From contig NZ_AXAZ01000008.1 of NCBI RefSeq assembly GCF_000473065.1, positions 1 to 64,000 on the forward strand: DNA of 64,000 bases, read 5' to 3'. This DNA comes from Bradyrhizobium sp. WSM1743 (lineage in GTDB: Bacteria; Pseudomonadota; Alphaproteobacteria; Rhizobiales; Xanthobacteraceae). Below the pieces are notes generated by a model that did no database searches, was not told the DNA's origin, and saw only the letters and a list, made by a program, of their open reading frames with translations. Below are positions 37,112 to 46,050 of the stretch, one piece after another (positions within the stretch are counted from its first letter, which is position 1; every line of letters begins with the position of its first letter). The translations under genes were made by a program, and so were the position numbers.

Positions 37112-38568
37112 GCCACCTTCTGTGGCACATCCTGCATTGGCGGAGCAACCCTGTCGCCGGCCCCCGCGCGCGCCGGGAGGACGAGCATGGCGACGAGGCC
37201 GGGATGGGCATCGCCCAAGCGCAATTCGCCGCCGTGCAACGTCGCGACCGCCGAGGCAAGGCTGAGGCCGAGGCCGGATCCCGGCAGCGTGCGGCTGGCC
37301 TCCAGCCGCACGAATCGCTCGACGACGTGCTTGCGATCCGCCTCGGGGATTCCCGGACCACGATCGGTGACGCTGAGCAGCACGTGGTCGCCGTCGCGCC
37401 TCGCTTCGATCGTGATTTGCCTGGCGTCCATGCTGACCACGGTTCCGGCCGCCTGTGCCGCCGGCTTGCCGTATTTGATCGCGTTCTCGACGAGATTGGC
37501 GAGCGCCTGGCTGATCAGTTCGCGATTGGCATGAACCGGCGTCGGCTCGCACTTGACCTTCAAGGTCATGCCGTCGTCCTCGGCGACCGGCTCGTAGAGC
37601 TCGTGGATGCCTTCTGCGACCTCTGCGGCATCGAAGTCGTCCATGTTGCCGCGCGCCTGTCCGGATTCTGCACGCGCGATCATCAGAAGCGCGTTGAAGG
37701 TCCGGATCAGCCCGTCGGACTCCTCGATGGTCCGCTCCAGCGCGGCGCGATAATCGGCCTCGCAGCCTGATCTCGCCAGCGCCTCCTCGGCGCGGTTGCG
37801 CAGCCGCGTCAACGGCGTCTTGAGGTCGTGGGCGATGTTGTCGGAAACCTCCTTCAGGCCGGCCATCAGCGCCTCGATCCGCTCGAGCATGGCGTTGAGG
37901 TTCTCGGCGAGGCGATCGATCTCGTCCCCGCTGCGCCCCACGGGCAGGCGCTCGCTGAGATCGCCGGTCATGATCCGCTGCGCCGTGCCGGTCATCGCGT
38001 CGATGCGCCTCAGCACCCTGCGCGCGACGAAGATGCCGCCGCCGAGGCCAAGCACGACGACGATCAGGACCGACCATTGCGCCGCCTTGGCAACGATGCC
38101 GAACAGGCGCCGCCGCTCGGCGAGGTCACGGCCGATCAGGAGGCGGAAGCCGTTTTCCAATTCGGTGACGCGCACCAGTGCACGATGATCGCGGTCGTCG
38201 GCGTCCTCGATCCGCCGGTACGCGGTCTCGGACCAGCCGCGCGTCGCCATCACGCCGGGGGCCAGCGAGCCGACATTGCCGGCGACCGCCTGGCCGGTCG
38301 GCGTGGTCACGAGGTAGAGGTTGGCGCCCGGCCGGAGCGCCCGATATTCGATCGTCCGTACGAGGCCGAACATGCCGCGGCGATCGTAGATCTCGTTGAT
38401 TTCCGAAGTCTCGGAATTGACCGTCTGCGTGATTTCCTCGGTGATCAGCCGCCGTGTATTCCAGGCGAAATAGCCGAGCAGCGAGGCCGCGAACATCGCG
38501 AACAGCAGCAGATAGACCAGCGTCAGCCGGAACGCCGTGGTGCGGACGAGTTTACCGAATGCCGTCAC
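37108..38568 (-). CDS. Sensor histidine kinase of the two-component pair upstream of glnE
   Basis: A GTG at 38568 starts MTAFGKLVRTTAFRLTLVYL; the length is 486 residues and the gene overlaps the regulator by 17 bases. A first membrane segment (about 13-33), a periplasmic domain of about 130 residues, a second segment (about 166-182) and a HAMP domain (about 183-236) precede the H-box SDNIAHDLKTPLTRLRNR with His247. The N-box ALANLVENAIKYG, DRGPGIPEADR and GSGLGLSLA complete the ATPase domain. It should phosphorylate the adjacent OmpR-type regulator; the signal is unknown, but degP upstream suggests an envelope link. Confidence 0.92.
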   Translation of the reverse strand: MTAFGKLVRTTAFRLTLVYLLLFAMFAASLLGYFAWNTRRLITEEITQTVNSETSEINEIYDRRGMFGLVRTIEYRALRPGANLYLVTTPTGQAVAGNVGSLAPGVMATRGWSETAYRRIEDADDRDHRALVRVTELENGFRLLIGRDLAERRRLFGIVAKAAQWSVLIVVVLGLGGGIFVARRVLRRIDAMTGTAQRIMTGDLSERLPVGRSGDEIDRLAENLNAMLERIEALMAGLKEVSDNIAHDLKTPLTRLRNRAEEALARSGCEADYRAALERTIEESDGLIRTFNALLMIARAESGQARGNMDDFDAAEVAEGIHELYEPVAEDDGMTLKVKCEPTPVHANRELISQALANLVENAIKYGKPAAQAAGTVVSMDARQITIEARRDGDHVLLSVTDRGPGIPEADRKHVVERFVRLEASRTLPGSGLGLSLASAVATLHGGELRLGDAHPGLVAMLVLPARAGAGDRVAPPMQDVPQKVA

Positions 38569-39232
38569 GGATCATGTATCCGGCGCCGCGGATCGTATGC
38601 AGCAGCGGGCGCTCGAAACCCTTGTCGATCTTGGAGCGGAGCCGCGAAATGTGCACGTCGATCACGTTGGTCTGCGGATCGAAATGATAGTCCCAGACGT
38701 TCTCCAAGAGCATGGTGCGCGTGACCACCTGCCCGGCGTGCTTCATGAGGTATTCGAGCAGGCGGAATTCGCGCGGCTGGAGGGTCAGCTCGTCCTTGCC
38801 GCGGGCGACGCGATGCGACAGCCGGTCGAGCTCGAGATCACCGACACGATAAAGCGTGTCCTCGGCGGGACCGCCGCGACGGCGCGACAGCACTTCGACG
38901 CGGGCCAGGAGCTCGGCGAAGGAATAGGGCTTTGGCAGATAGTCGTCACCGCCGGCACGCAGGCCCTTGATGCGGTCATCGACCTGCCCGAGCGCGGAGA
39001 GAATCAGCACCGGCGTCGTGTTGCCCTTGTCGCGCAGTGCGCCGATCAGCGACAGGCCGTCGCGCTTGGGCAGCATGCGGTCGACCACCAGCACGTCGTA
39101 ATCGCCGCTCTCGGCCATGGCGAGGCCTTCCTCGCCGTCAGCGGCGTGGTCGGCAATGTGCCCGACTTCGCGAAACGCCTTGGCCAGGTAGTCGGCGGAT
39201 TCGCGGTCGTCTTCGATGATGAGGAGGCGCAT
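38552..39232 (-). CDS. OmpR-family response regulator
   Basis: The ATG at 39232 opens MRLLIIEDDRESADYLAKAF; the frame to 39262 begins with TTG and is less likely. The 226-residue product has a receiver domain with the acidic pair at residues 8-9, phosphorylation site Asp51 (DVLVVDRMLPKRDG) and Lys in YLPKPYSFAELLARV, then an OmpR/PhoB winged-helix domain (LTLQPREFRLLEYLMKHAGQ, then HISRLRSKID, GAGYMI). Partner of the kinase whose gene overlaps its 3' end. degP is the next gene upstream on the same strand. Confidence 0.93.
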   Translation of the reverse strand: MRLLIIEDDRESADYLAKAFREVGHIADHAADGEEGLAMAESGDYDVLVVDRMLPKRDGLSLIGALRDKGNTTPVLILSALGQVDDRIKGLRAGGDDYLPKPYSFAELLARVEVLSRRRGGPAEDTLYRVGDLELDRLSHRVARGKDELTLQPREFRLLEYLMKHAGQVVTRTMLLENVWDYHFDPQTNVIDVHISRLRSKIDKGFERPLLHTIRGAGYMIRDGIR

Positions 39233-39325
39233 CGTGCGTTCGGCGGCGGTCAAGGAGGTCAACCTTCTCTAAACATGGCGCGAGCGGCAATCGCATGCAA
39301 GCCGAGCGGGAGAGTCTGGACGCGG

Positions 39326-39366
39326 GAAAAAGGCGGGCGGTGAAGCTGGGGGGACCTCACCGCCCT
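39326..39366 (-). terminator. Rho-independent terminator after degP (minus strand)
   Basis: Read on the minus strand: GGGCGGTGA, a 13-base loop, TCACCGCCC, then GCCTTTTTCCC. The nine-base stem plus T-run lies 140 bases past the degP stop and before the response regulator, so the regulator-kinase-glnE unit has its own promoter or depends on read-through. Confidence 0.7.
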
Positions 39367-39505
39367 AGGCCTTCCGACGGAGGGGGGCGTAATTCCACCG
39401 GAAGGTAGATGAGGGAAGCAAACGTTGCGCTGCTTCCCAGAAGGGCACCGGCGGCTGGGGCGACTGATGCCGGCGATGCCCTTCATCTCGTAGGCCTCCT
39501 GAGCC

Positions 39506-41092
39506 TTACCCCTTGGCGAGGGGGATCGCGACGAAGCGCGACTGGCCGCCGCTCTTCACGCGCATCAGGACGCTGTTCTTGTTGTCGGTCCGCGCCGCGT
39601 TGATGGCGTCGCGGACTTCGCCGGCGGTGGCAACGCTCTTGCCGCCGACTTCGAGGATCACGTCGCCTTCCTTGAAGCCGCGTTCGGCCGCGGCGCTCTT
39701 CGGATCGACTTCGGTGACGACGACGCCTTCCTTGCCGGCGCCGGCCACGGAATTTGCGGGCGCAACGGTCATGCCGAGCTTCGGCACGTCGGTGCCCTTG
39801 CTGGCACCCTTGCCGCTGTCCTGATCCGTGTCGGCCTTGGCCTCGACCGTGGTGTTCGGCAGCTGGCCGAGGGTGAGGTTCACGACCTTGTCCTGGCCCT
39901 TGTGCAGCACGTTGAGCTTCACGGACGCGCCGGGCGCCATGCCGCCGATGGTGCGGGCGAGCTCACGGGCGTCCTTGACGGATTCGCCGTTGACCGCGGT
40001 GATCACGTCGCCGGACTCGATGCCAGCCTTCGCGGCCGGACCGTTGGCCTGCGGCTCCGCCACCAGCGCGCCTTCGGCCTTCTTCATGCCGAGGCTATCG
40101 GCGATGTCGGAGGTCACCGGCTGGATCTGCACGCCGATCCAGCCGCGGCTGACCGAGCCCTTGTCCTTGAGCTGCGCGACCACGCTCTTGACGGTGTTGG
40201 CCGGAATCGAGAACGCGATGCCGACGCTGCCGCCGGAGGGCGAGTAGATCGCGGTGTTGACGCCCATCACCTCGCCGTTGGTGTCGAAGGCCGGGCCGCC
40301 GGAATTGCCCTTGTTCACGGGCGCGTCGATCTGGATGAAATCGTCATAGGGACCGTTGCCGATGTCGCGGCCGCTGGCCGAAACAATGCCCGCGGTCACG
40401 GTGCCGCCGAGGCCGAAGGGATTGCCGACCGCGAGCACCCAGTCACCGATCCGCGGCTTGCTGTCGGCGAGCTTGGCGAACGGGAAGTTGGAGCTGCCTT
40501 CGACCTTGATCAGCGCGAGGTCGGTGCGCTGGTCGGTGCCGATCACCTTGGCGGTGTAGGTCTTGCCGTCATCAGTGGTGACCTCGACCTTGTCGGCGCC
40601 GTCGACGACGTGATTGTTGGTCACGGCATAGCCGTCAGCCGAGATGAAGAAGCCGGAGCCCTGGCCCTGCACGACGCGGCCACGGCCGCCCTTCAGGCCC
40701 GGGCCCGGAAAACCATCCGGACCGCCGAAGCGGCGGAAGAAGCGCTCCATCGGCGAACCCGGCTGGAACGGCGAGGACGAATCGTCGCCGTCATCATTGC
40801 TCGCAGTCTTCTCCTTCATGTTGACCTTCACCGAGATCACCGACGGCTTCACGCGCTCGACGATGTCGGCGAAACCGATGGGACGCTCGACCTTGCGGAC
40901 CTCGTTGTTGACCTGCGCATGCGCCGGGCTGGAGAACAGGTCGGCCGGCGAGGTCGACGGGCTGAAGCCATAGACGGCCGCGCCGAGACCGGCGACGACC
41001 GAGACCATCAGCGCGAGCTTGCGCGCGGAAAACACCGTCCGGCGCGGCTGCCGGTACGACGGGAGGTTCGAGAGGTCGATACGATCGTTCAT
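39506..41092 (-). CDS. degP: Do-family periplasmic serine protease DegP/HtrA
   Basis: The ATG at 41092 (MNDRIDLSNLPSYRQPRR) is preferred over an upstream in-frame start; the product has 528 residues. A signal anchor or signal peptide (about 25-60, ending SSPAHAQ) precedes the trypsin-like domain with catalytic triad His161 (VTNNHVVDG), Asp191 (QRTDLALIKV) and Ser264 (KGNSGGPAFD). Two PDZ domains follow (about 285-380 and 435-520). Degrades or refolds damaged envelope proteins. The gene lies between the cytochrome c maturation genes and a two-component pair, a conserved order in rhizobia. Confidence 0.95.
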   Translation of the reverse strand: MNDRIDLSNLPSYRQPRRTVFSARKLALMVSVVAGLGAAVYGFSPSTSPADLFSSPAHAQVNNEVRKVERPIGFADIVERVKPSVISVKVNMKEKTASNDDGDDSSSPFQPGSPMERFFRRFGGPDGFPGPGLKGGRGRVVQGQGSGFFISADGYAVTNNHVVDGADKVEVTTDDGKTYTAKVIGTDQRTDLALIKVEGSSNFPFAKLADSKPRIGDWVLAVGNPFGLGGTVTAGIVSASGRDIGNGPYDDFIQIDAPVNKGNSGGPAFDTNGEVMGVNTAIYSPSGGSVGIAFSIPANTVKSVVAQLKDKGSVSRGWIGVQIQPVTSDIADSLGMKKAEGALVAEPQANGPAAKAGIESGDVITAVNGESVKDARELARTIGGMAPGASVKLNVLHKGQDKVVNLTLGQLPNTTVEAKADTDQDSGKGASKGTDVPKLGMTVAPANSVAGAGKEGVVVTEVDPKSAAAERGFKEGDVILEVGGKSVATAGEVRDAINAARTDNKNSVLMRVKSGGQSRFVAIPLAKG

Positions 41093-41430
41093 GCAGAAAT
41101 CTCCAGAGCCTTGAAATCCTTTGGTGCCGGATCCCAGCACCTTGCGGACCTGAAGATGGGGGCTCCCGCCTTACCGCGCGCTGGCGGCGGGATTAAACTT
41201 TTGTAATGAAGGGACGAGGCGGATGCGGCAGTTTAGCACAGGCCAAAAATTGTGGTCCTACAGGAACTTAATCGAGTTCCCGGGATGATCGCGGAACTGT
41301 ACTTTGAGGGCCCAACTTGCCCTGACGCTGACGGTGAACTCGCGCAGTTCGCCACGACAGATCGCACCGCGGAATTGCGCGCCTCGCCGTGAAACACGCG
41401 GGCCGCGACCGGGAGCTGCGTACCAGGACC
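41093..41430. other. degP promoter region with a perfect inverted repeat
   Basis: No supported gene in 338 bases. A perfect inverted repeat GGAACT-TAATCG-AGTTCC sits at 41263-41280, about 170 bases before the degP start and roughly the same distance after the cycL stop. It may be a protein-binding site or a weak hairpin; no T-run follows. The stretch AAACTTTTGTAATGAAG near 41195 is the A+T-rich candidate for the degP promoter. Confidence 0.45.
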
Positions 41431-41913
41431 CTAGGACGATTTGGCATCATCCGACATCAACGCGGCGAGCCGCGCCTTCTCGTCCGGCGAGAGCGGCGGC
41501 GCCGCTAGATCTTCACCCCTTCGCGAGCGGCGGCGGATTTGCAGCCACAGCGCGAGGCCGCCGCCGACCAACAGAAGTGGCGCGAGCAGCCACAACAGGA
41601 AGGTCTGTCGCTCGAAGCGCGGCTTCAGCAGCACGAACTCGCCGTATCGCGCCACCAGGAAGTCGAGCACCTGCGCATTGCTGTCGCCGGCCGCGATGCG
41701 CTCGCGCACCAGGAGCCGCAAATCGCGTGCCAGCGGCGCATCGGAATCGTCGATCGACTGGTTCTGGCAGACCATGCAGCGAAGCTCGCGCGACAATTCG
41801 CGCGCGCGCGATTCCTTGGCTGGGTCCGACATGATCTCGTCGGGCTGGACAGCGTGGGCCGCCGGCAAAGCCAGCAGCATCAACGCGATGAACGCGGTCA
41901 TCATCCGGCGCAT
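41431..41913 (-). CDS. cycL: Cytochrome c maturation protein CcmH/CycL
   Basis: A 160-residue protein starting MRRMMTAFIALMLLALPAAH: signal peptide, then a periplasmic three-helix domain with the heme-ligation thiol motif RELRCMVCQNQSI, followed by one membrane segment (FLLWLLAPLLLVGGGLALWL, about 105-124) and a short cytoplasmic tail. It reduces or presents the CXXCH thiols of apocytochrome c to the CcmF/CcmI ligation complex. It begins four bases after the cycK stop and is the last gene of cycHJKL. Confidence 0.95.
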   Translation of the reverse strand: MRRMMTAFIALMLLALPAAHAVQPDEIMSDPAKESRARELSRELRCMVCQNQSIDDSDAPLARDLRLLVRERIAAGDSNAQVLDFLVARYGEFVLLKPRFERQTFLLWLLAPLLLVGGGLALWLQIRRRSRRGEDLAAPPLSPDEKARLAALMSDDAKSS

Positions 41914-41917
41914 CGGA

Positions 41918-43900
41918 TCATTCCGCGGGCTGGAGGCGCTGCTTGGTCCGCGCCGGCTTCGGCGCGCCGACCCGCAGGCGGCGGTCGGACAGCGACAGCA
42001 CGCCGCCGAACGCCATCAGCACCGGCCCCCACCAGATCAGGAGGACCAGCGGCTTGTGATAGATGCGCACGGCGATGGCGCCTTCGGCGGTGACGTCGCC
42101 GAGCGAAATGTAGAGCTGGCTCGCGCCGCGCGTCAGCAGTGCGGCCTCGGTCGTCGAGGAGCCGCGGGTGGTGAAGCTGCGCTTGGACGGCGTCATGACT
42201 CTGATGGCCTCGCCGTCGCGGCTGACGTTGAACTCGGCGATCATCTCGCGGTAATTCGGTCCCTGACGCTGAAACAGGCCGTCGAGCTTCACATCATAGC
42301 TGGCGACGTGGGCGACGTCGTTCGGCTTCATCGTCGCGATGTATTCGCTGTTCCAGGTGGTCTCGCAGACGATGCCGATCAGCGCGACGCCGAGGCCGGC
42401 ATGCGCAAACGCCGTGCCCCAGGCTGATCGTGGCAGGCCGCGCGAGCGGTGCAGCACCGTTGCGAACGGCAGACGAACCAGCCCCGTCCGTTCGACCAGG
42501 TCAGTGACGGCGCCGGCAATGACGAAGACGCCAAGCCCGATCGCGAGCGGCGCCAGCGCGCTGCCGCCCCGCACCCAGGACCAGGTGATGGCAACCACGA
42601 CGAGCCCGGCAACGCCGGCCGCGAGCAGACGCTGTGTCACGCCGAGCAGATCGCCGCGCTTCCACGCCAGCATCGGCCCGAACGGCACCGCAAGCAGCAA
42701 CAGGGCAAACAGCGGCGCGAAGGTGAGATTGTAGAACGGCGCACCGACCGACATCTTGAAATCGGCGAGCATCTCCATCGCCAGCGGATAGAGCGTGCCG
42801 AACAGCACGACCGCGCAGGCGACGGTGAGCAACAAATTGTTCAGCACCAGCGCGCCCTCGCGCGAGATCGGCGCGAACAGGCCGCCCTGCTTCAATGCGG
42901 TGGCGCGGCCCGCGAACAGCGACAGGCTGCCGCCGATGAACAGGCACAGGATCAGCAGGATGAACACGCCGCGGGTCGGATCGGTGGCGAAGGCGTGCAC
43001 CGAGGTGATGACGCCGGAGCGCACCAGGAAGGTGCCTAGCAGCGACAGTGAGAAGGTCAGGATCGAGAGCAGGATGGTCCAGACCTTCAGCGCGTTGCGC
43101 TTCTCCATCACGAGGGCCGAATGCAATAGCGCCGTGCCGCCGAGCCACGGCATCAGCGAGGCGTTCTCGACTGGATCCCAGAACCACCAGCCGCCCCAGC
43201 CGAGCTCGTAATAGGCCCAATAAGAGCCCATGGCGATGCCGAGCGTCAGGAAGATCCAGGCGACCAGCGTCCATGGCCGGACCCAGCGCGCCCAGGCCGC
43301 ATCGATCCGGCCCTCCATCAACGCCGCAATGGCAAAGGAGAACGAGATCGAGAAGCCGACATAGCCGAGATAGAGCATCGGCGGATGCACGGCGAGACCG
43401 ATGTCCTGGAGCACGGGATTGAGATCGCGTCCCTCGATCGGCGGATTGACGATGCGCAGGAACGGATTCGAGGTTGCCAGGATGAAGAGATAGAACGCGC
43501 TGGCGATCCAGGCCTGCACGGCCAGCACATGCGCGCGCAGCGACAGCGGCAGATTGTTGCCGAAGCTCGCGACCAATCCGCCGAACAGCGCAAGGATCGA
43601 CACCCACAGCAGCATCGAGCCTTCATGGTTTCCCCACACGCCGGTGATCTTGTAGAGCAGCGGCTTCATCGAGTGGGAATTCTCGTAGACGTTGGCGACG
43701 GAGAAATCCGAGTTCACGTGCAGCATCACCAGCGCCGTAAACGAGGCGCCGACGAACAGCAGCTGCGCCAACGCGGTCGAGCGCGCCACATTCATCAAGG
43801 CGGCATCGCGCAGCCGCGCGCCTATCAGCGGCACGATGGACTGGATTAGTGCGAGCCCCAGCGCCAGCACCAGCGCGTAATGTCCGGATTCTGCGATCAC
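41918..43900 (-). CDS. cycK: Cytochrome c heme lyase subunit CcmF/CycK
   Basis: A GTG at 43900 overlaps the cycJ stop by four bases and gives a 660-residue polytopic protein of about 15 membrane segments (family length about 650). The tryptophan-rich WWD region is [19 protein letters not shown] (about residues 226-244), and conserved periplasmic and membrane histidines such as those in [13 protein letters not shown] and [13 protein letters not shown] are present. CcmF takes heme from holo-CcmE and, with CcmH and CcmI, attaches it to apocytochrome c in the periplasm. Confidence 0.96.
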   Translation of the reverse strand: MIAESGHYALVLALGLALIQSIVPLIGARLRDAALMNVARSTALAQLLFVGASFTALVMLHVNSDFSVANVYENSHSMKPLLYKITGVWGNHEGSMLLWVSILALFGGLVASFGNNLPLSLRAHVLAVQAWIASAFYLFILATSNPFLRIVNPPIEGRDLNPVLQDIGLAVHPPMLYLGYVGFSISFSFAIAALMEGRIDAAWARWVRPWTLVAWIFLTLGIAMGSYWAYYELGWGGWWFWDPVENASLMPWLGGTALLHSALVMEKRNALKVWTILLSILTFSLSLLGTFLVRSGVITSVHAFATDPTRGVFILLILCLFIGGSLSLFAGRATALKQGGLFAPISREGALVLNNLLLTVACAVVLFGTLYPLAMEMLADFKMSVGAPFYNLTFAPLFALLLLAVPFGPMLAWKRGDLLGVTQRLLAAGVAGLVVVAITWSWVRGGSALAPLAIGLGVFVIAGAVTDLVERTGLVRLPFATVLHRSRGLPRSAWGTAFAHAGLGVALIGIVCETTWNSEYIATMKPNDVAHVASYDVKLDGLFQRQGPNYREMIAEFNVSRDGEAIRVMTPSKRSFTTRGSSTTEAALLTRGASQLYISLGDVTAEGAIAVRIYHKPLVLLIWWGPVLMAFGGVLSLSDRRLRVGAPKPARTKQRLQPAE

Positions 43901-44406
43901 CGCACAGCTCCCTGCGGATTGCCCTGCGCAGTCGCCGCCGCGGGTTTGGCGGCGCCAGAAGCTTGAGTGCCGTAATCGTCCTTCCAGTGCCCCTGCTTCT
44001 TCAGGGCATCGGCGACGTCCTTGGGCATGTAGGTCTCGTCGTGCTTGGCAAGGACTGTATCGGCCTTGAACACGCCATTGGCGTCGAGCGCGCCTTCGGC
44101 GACCACGCCCTGCCCTTCGCGGAACAGGTCGGGCAGGATGCCTTTGTAGGCGACCGGGAGCTTGGCATTGCCGTCGGCGACTTCGAACGTCACCGCGAGA
44201 TTGTCGCCGCGCTGGAGCGAGCCGGGCTGCACCAAGCCGCCGAGGCGAAACCGCTTGCCCGGCTCGACATGCTTCTCGGCGACCATGGTCGGCGTCGAGA
44301 AGAACACGATGGAGTCGCGCAATGCGTTGAGCACCAGCGCGGCGGCGAGCGCGAGCACGGCGAGCGAGCCGCCGATGATGGTCATACGTCGCTGCTTGCG
44401 CGTCAT
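43897..44406 (-). CDS. cycJ: Cytochrome c maturation heme chaperone CcmE/CycJ
   Basis: A 169-residue protein with an N-terminal signal anchor (basic [13 protein letters not shown], then hydrophobic to about residue 29) and a periplasmic OB-fold. The heme-attachment region is [14 protein letters not shown], where the His binds heme covalently and the Tyr is a ligand; [14 protein letters not shown] is the typical front of the barrel. It receives heme from CcmC (not in this window) and gives it to CcmF. The C-terminal tail is Ala/Pro-rich and disordered. Confidence 0.95.
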   Translation of the reverse strand: MTRKQRRMTIIGGSLAVLALAAALVLNALRDSIVFFSTPTMVAEKHVEPGKRFRLGGLVQPGSLQRGDNLAVTFEVADGNAKLPVAYKGILPDLFREGQGVVAEGALDANGVFKADTVLAKHDETYMPKDVADALKKQGHWKDDYGTQASGAAKPAAATAQGNPQGAVR

Positions 44407-44443
44407 GGCGTATCCGTTCTCCGCATCTCTCGTCCCGACATCG

Positions 44444-45550
44444 TCATCCGCCGAGCCCGAGAGTCCTCAGGCCTTCGTTGAGCTGGCGCAGCCGTTCGGC
44501 GTCGCTGGCAACCGCCTGCCGCGCATCAGCCGAGGCTCCCATGGCCTTGTCTCGCTCCCCCATCACGAGATAGGCGCGCACCAAGCGCAGCCACCCCTCG
44601 ACATCGTCGCCGTTCTGCTTCAGCCGCGTGGCCAGACGATCGACCATGCCGCGCACCATCGCGTTGCGATCGCCTTCGGCCATATCCTTGGAGGCAGCAA
44701 TCGTCTCATCGGACAACGCCGGCATCGTGCCGCCGCCACCGACTCGCGCGAGCGAGGACTGCACCAGGGCACGCCACGGCGCATCCGCAGGCGCTTTCGC
44801 AAGCAGCACGCGCCAGATATTGGCCGCATCGTCCTTGCGGCCGTCCTGCTCGGCGGCGAGGCCCAGGAAGTAGTTCGCCTTGGGATCGTCGGCGTTCAAG
44901 GCGTGTGCGCGCTCGAATTCGGCCTTGGCCTCGGCGGTGACCACGCCGCCGGCGGCGGCCGAGATCGCCTCGCCGAGATCGGACCGGCGCTCGGCGCTCT
45001 CGCCATTGTAGGTGAGCGAGTTGCGATAGGCGCGCACCGCGTCGTCGAAGCGGCCGAGCCGCTCCAGAACCGGCGCGAGCACGTTCCAGCCGCGCCCGTC
45101 GGTCGGATTCTTTTCCAGATGCTGCTCGACCTGTACGACGAGGTTCTCGAGCGACTGCGCCATGCCGGCCCCGCGCTCCCGCTGCGCGAGAGGAAAGTCC
45201 TGCAGTCGGGGTGAGCCGAGCGGCATGTAGACGCCGACCGCAACGAGCGGCAAGCCGGCGAGCGCCAGCACGGCCGCCGCACGGCGCCATTTGAGGCTCG
45301 ACGTCGGCGCCATTGCAGGCTCGCTGCCCGCCGCCGCGAGCAGCCTGCGGCTGATCTCGACGCGCGCGGCCTCGGCCTCCGGCGCCAAGATCAACCCTGC
45401 GCTGAGATCACGCTCGATCTCGGCCAATTGGTCCTTGTAGACCGCAACCTCGCTGCCCTGATCCTGCGCGCGGCTGGTGCGGCCAAGCGGCCAGAGCACG
45501 GCGAAAATCGCCGCGACCGTCATCAGCGCGAACACGAACCATAACGTCAT
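44444..45550 (-). CDS. cycH: Cytochrome c maturation protein CcmI/CycH
   Basis: The ATG at 45550 ([20 protein letters not shown]) puts a membrane segment at the very N-terminus as in other CcmI proteins, so the longer frame to 45628 is rejected; the length is 368. A short loop follows ([20 protein letters not shown]), then a second membrane segment (about 92-112), and a periplasmic TPR domain (about 130-350) that holds the C-terminus of apocytochrome c for heme ligation. It heads the cycH-cycJ-cycK-cycL operon, with 38 bases to cycJ. Confidence 0.93.
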   Translation of the reverse strand: MTLWFVFALMTVAAIFAVLWPLGRTSRAQDQGSEVAVYKDQLAEIERDLSAGLILAPEAEAARVEISRRLLAAAGSEPAMAPTSSLKWRRAAAVLALAGLPLVAVGVYMPLGSPRLQDFPLAQRERGAGMAQSLENLVVQVEQHLEKNPTDGRGWNVLAPVLERLGRFDDAVRAYRNSLTYNGESAERRSDLGEAISAAAGGVVTAEAKAEFERAHALNADDPKANYFLGLAAEQDGRKDDAANIWRVLLAKAPADAPWRALVQSSLARVGGGGTMPALSDETIAASKDMAEGDRNAMVRGMVDRLATRLKQNGDDVEGWLRLVRAYLVMGERDKAMGASADARQAVASDAERLRQLNEGLRTLGLGG

Positions 45551-45680
45551 CTGGCAAGCTTCCGGCAGCGCGCCACCCGCGCCCACAGGTGGCTTTACAC
45601 CACGGCCGGACGATGCGGCAATTGACAATTGTCAATTCAGCGCGACGGACGCCGTCCCGAAATCGAGGGAATCCAACGGC

Positions 45681-45950
45681 TTAGTGTATCTCGAAGTCGA
45701 CACTCCGCGCGGCGTCCTCGCCATGCCCGTTGAAGGCCTTCAGGAAGTATGTTCCCGGCTTGATTGCATCCGGCAATCTGATGCGCAACGCTCCGACCGG
45801 AACCCGAGATGCAACCCTCGTGATTGTCTCAGGCAGCGGCCGATCGCTTGCCTTCTCGACCAGCACCACCTTGGCCCCCACCATCAGCCTTTGATACTTG
45901 GCCACGATAACGCGGTTCTCGATTTCGATGGAGCTGATAACGGGTTTCAT
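45681..45950 (-). CDS. Conserved hypothetical protein, beta-rich
   Basis: The ATG at 45950 (MKPVISSIEIENRVIVAKYQ) follows a GGGAATTTC stretch and gives 89 residues; a longer frame to 46016 would add 22 residues of no clear pattern. The sequence alternates hydrophobic and polar residues (RLMVGAKVVLVE, LRIRLPDAIKPGTYFLKAFN, SVDFEIH) like a small immunoglobulin-type beta sandwich. No signal peptide or membrane segment. I do not recognise the family. It sits alone between cycH and a 466-residue unknown, on the same strand as both. Confidence 0.6.
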   Translation of the reverse strand: MKPVISSIEIENRVIVAKYQRLMVGAKVVLVEKASDRPLPETITRVASRVPVGALRIRLPDAIKPGTYFLKAFNGHGEDAARSVDFEIH

Positions 45951-46050
45951 GCGCCCACAAATAGAAATTCCCCGGACTTGCACGGGGACCGTACGGCGCG
46001 CAGCCGACAGCGTCAACCATAAATTGTGATCACGAAAATATGCGCTTTGG

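Noticed and set aside
35306..37534. 742-residue reading frame on the plus strand
   Set aside because: Shadow of glnE in a high-G+C gene; no ribosome site, no domains.
37112..38077. Extension of glnE far upstream in the same frame
   Set aside because: That part is the kinase gene read in another frame; GlnE homology begins at the ATG at 37111.
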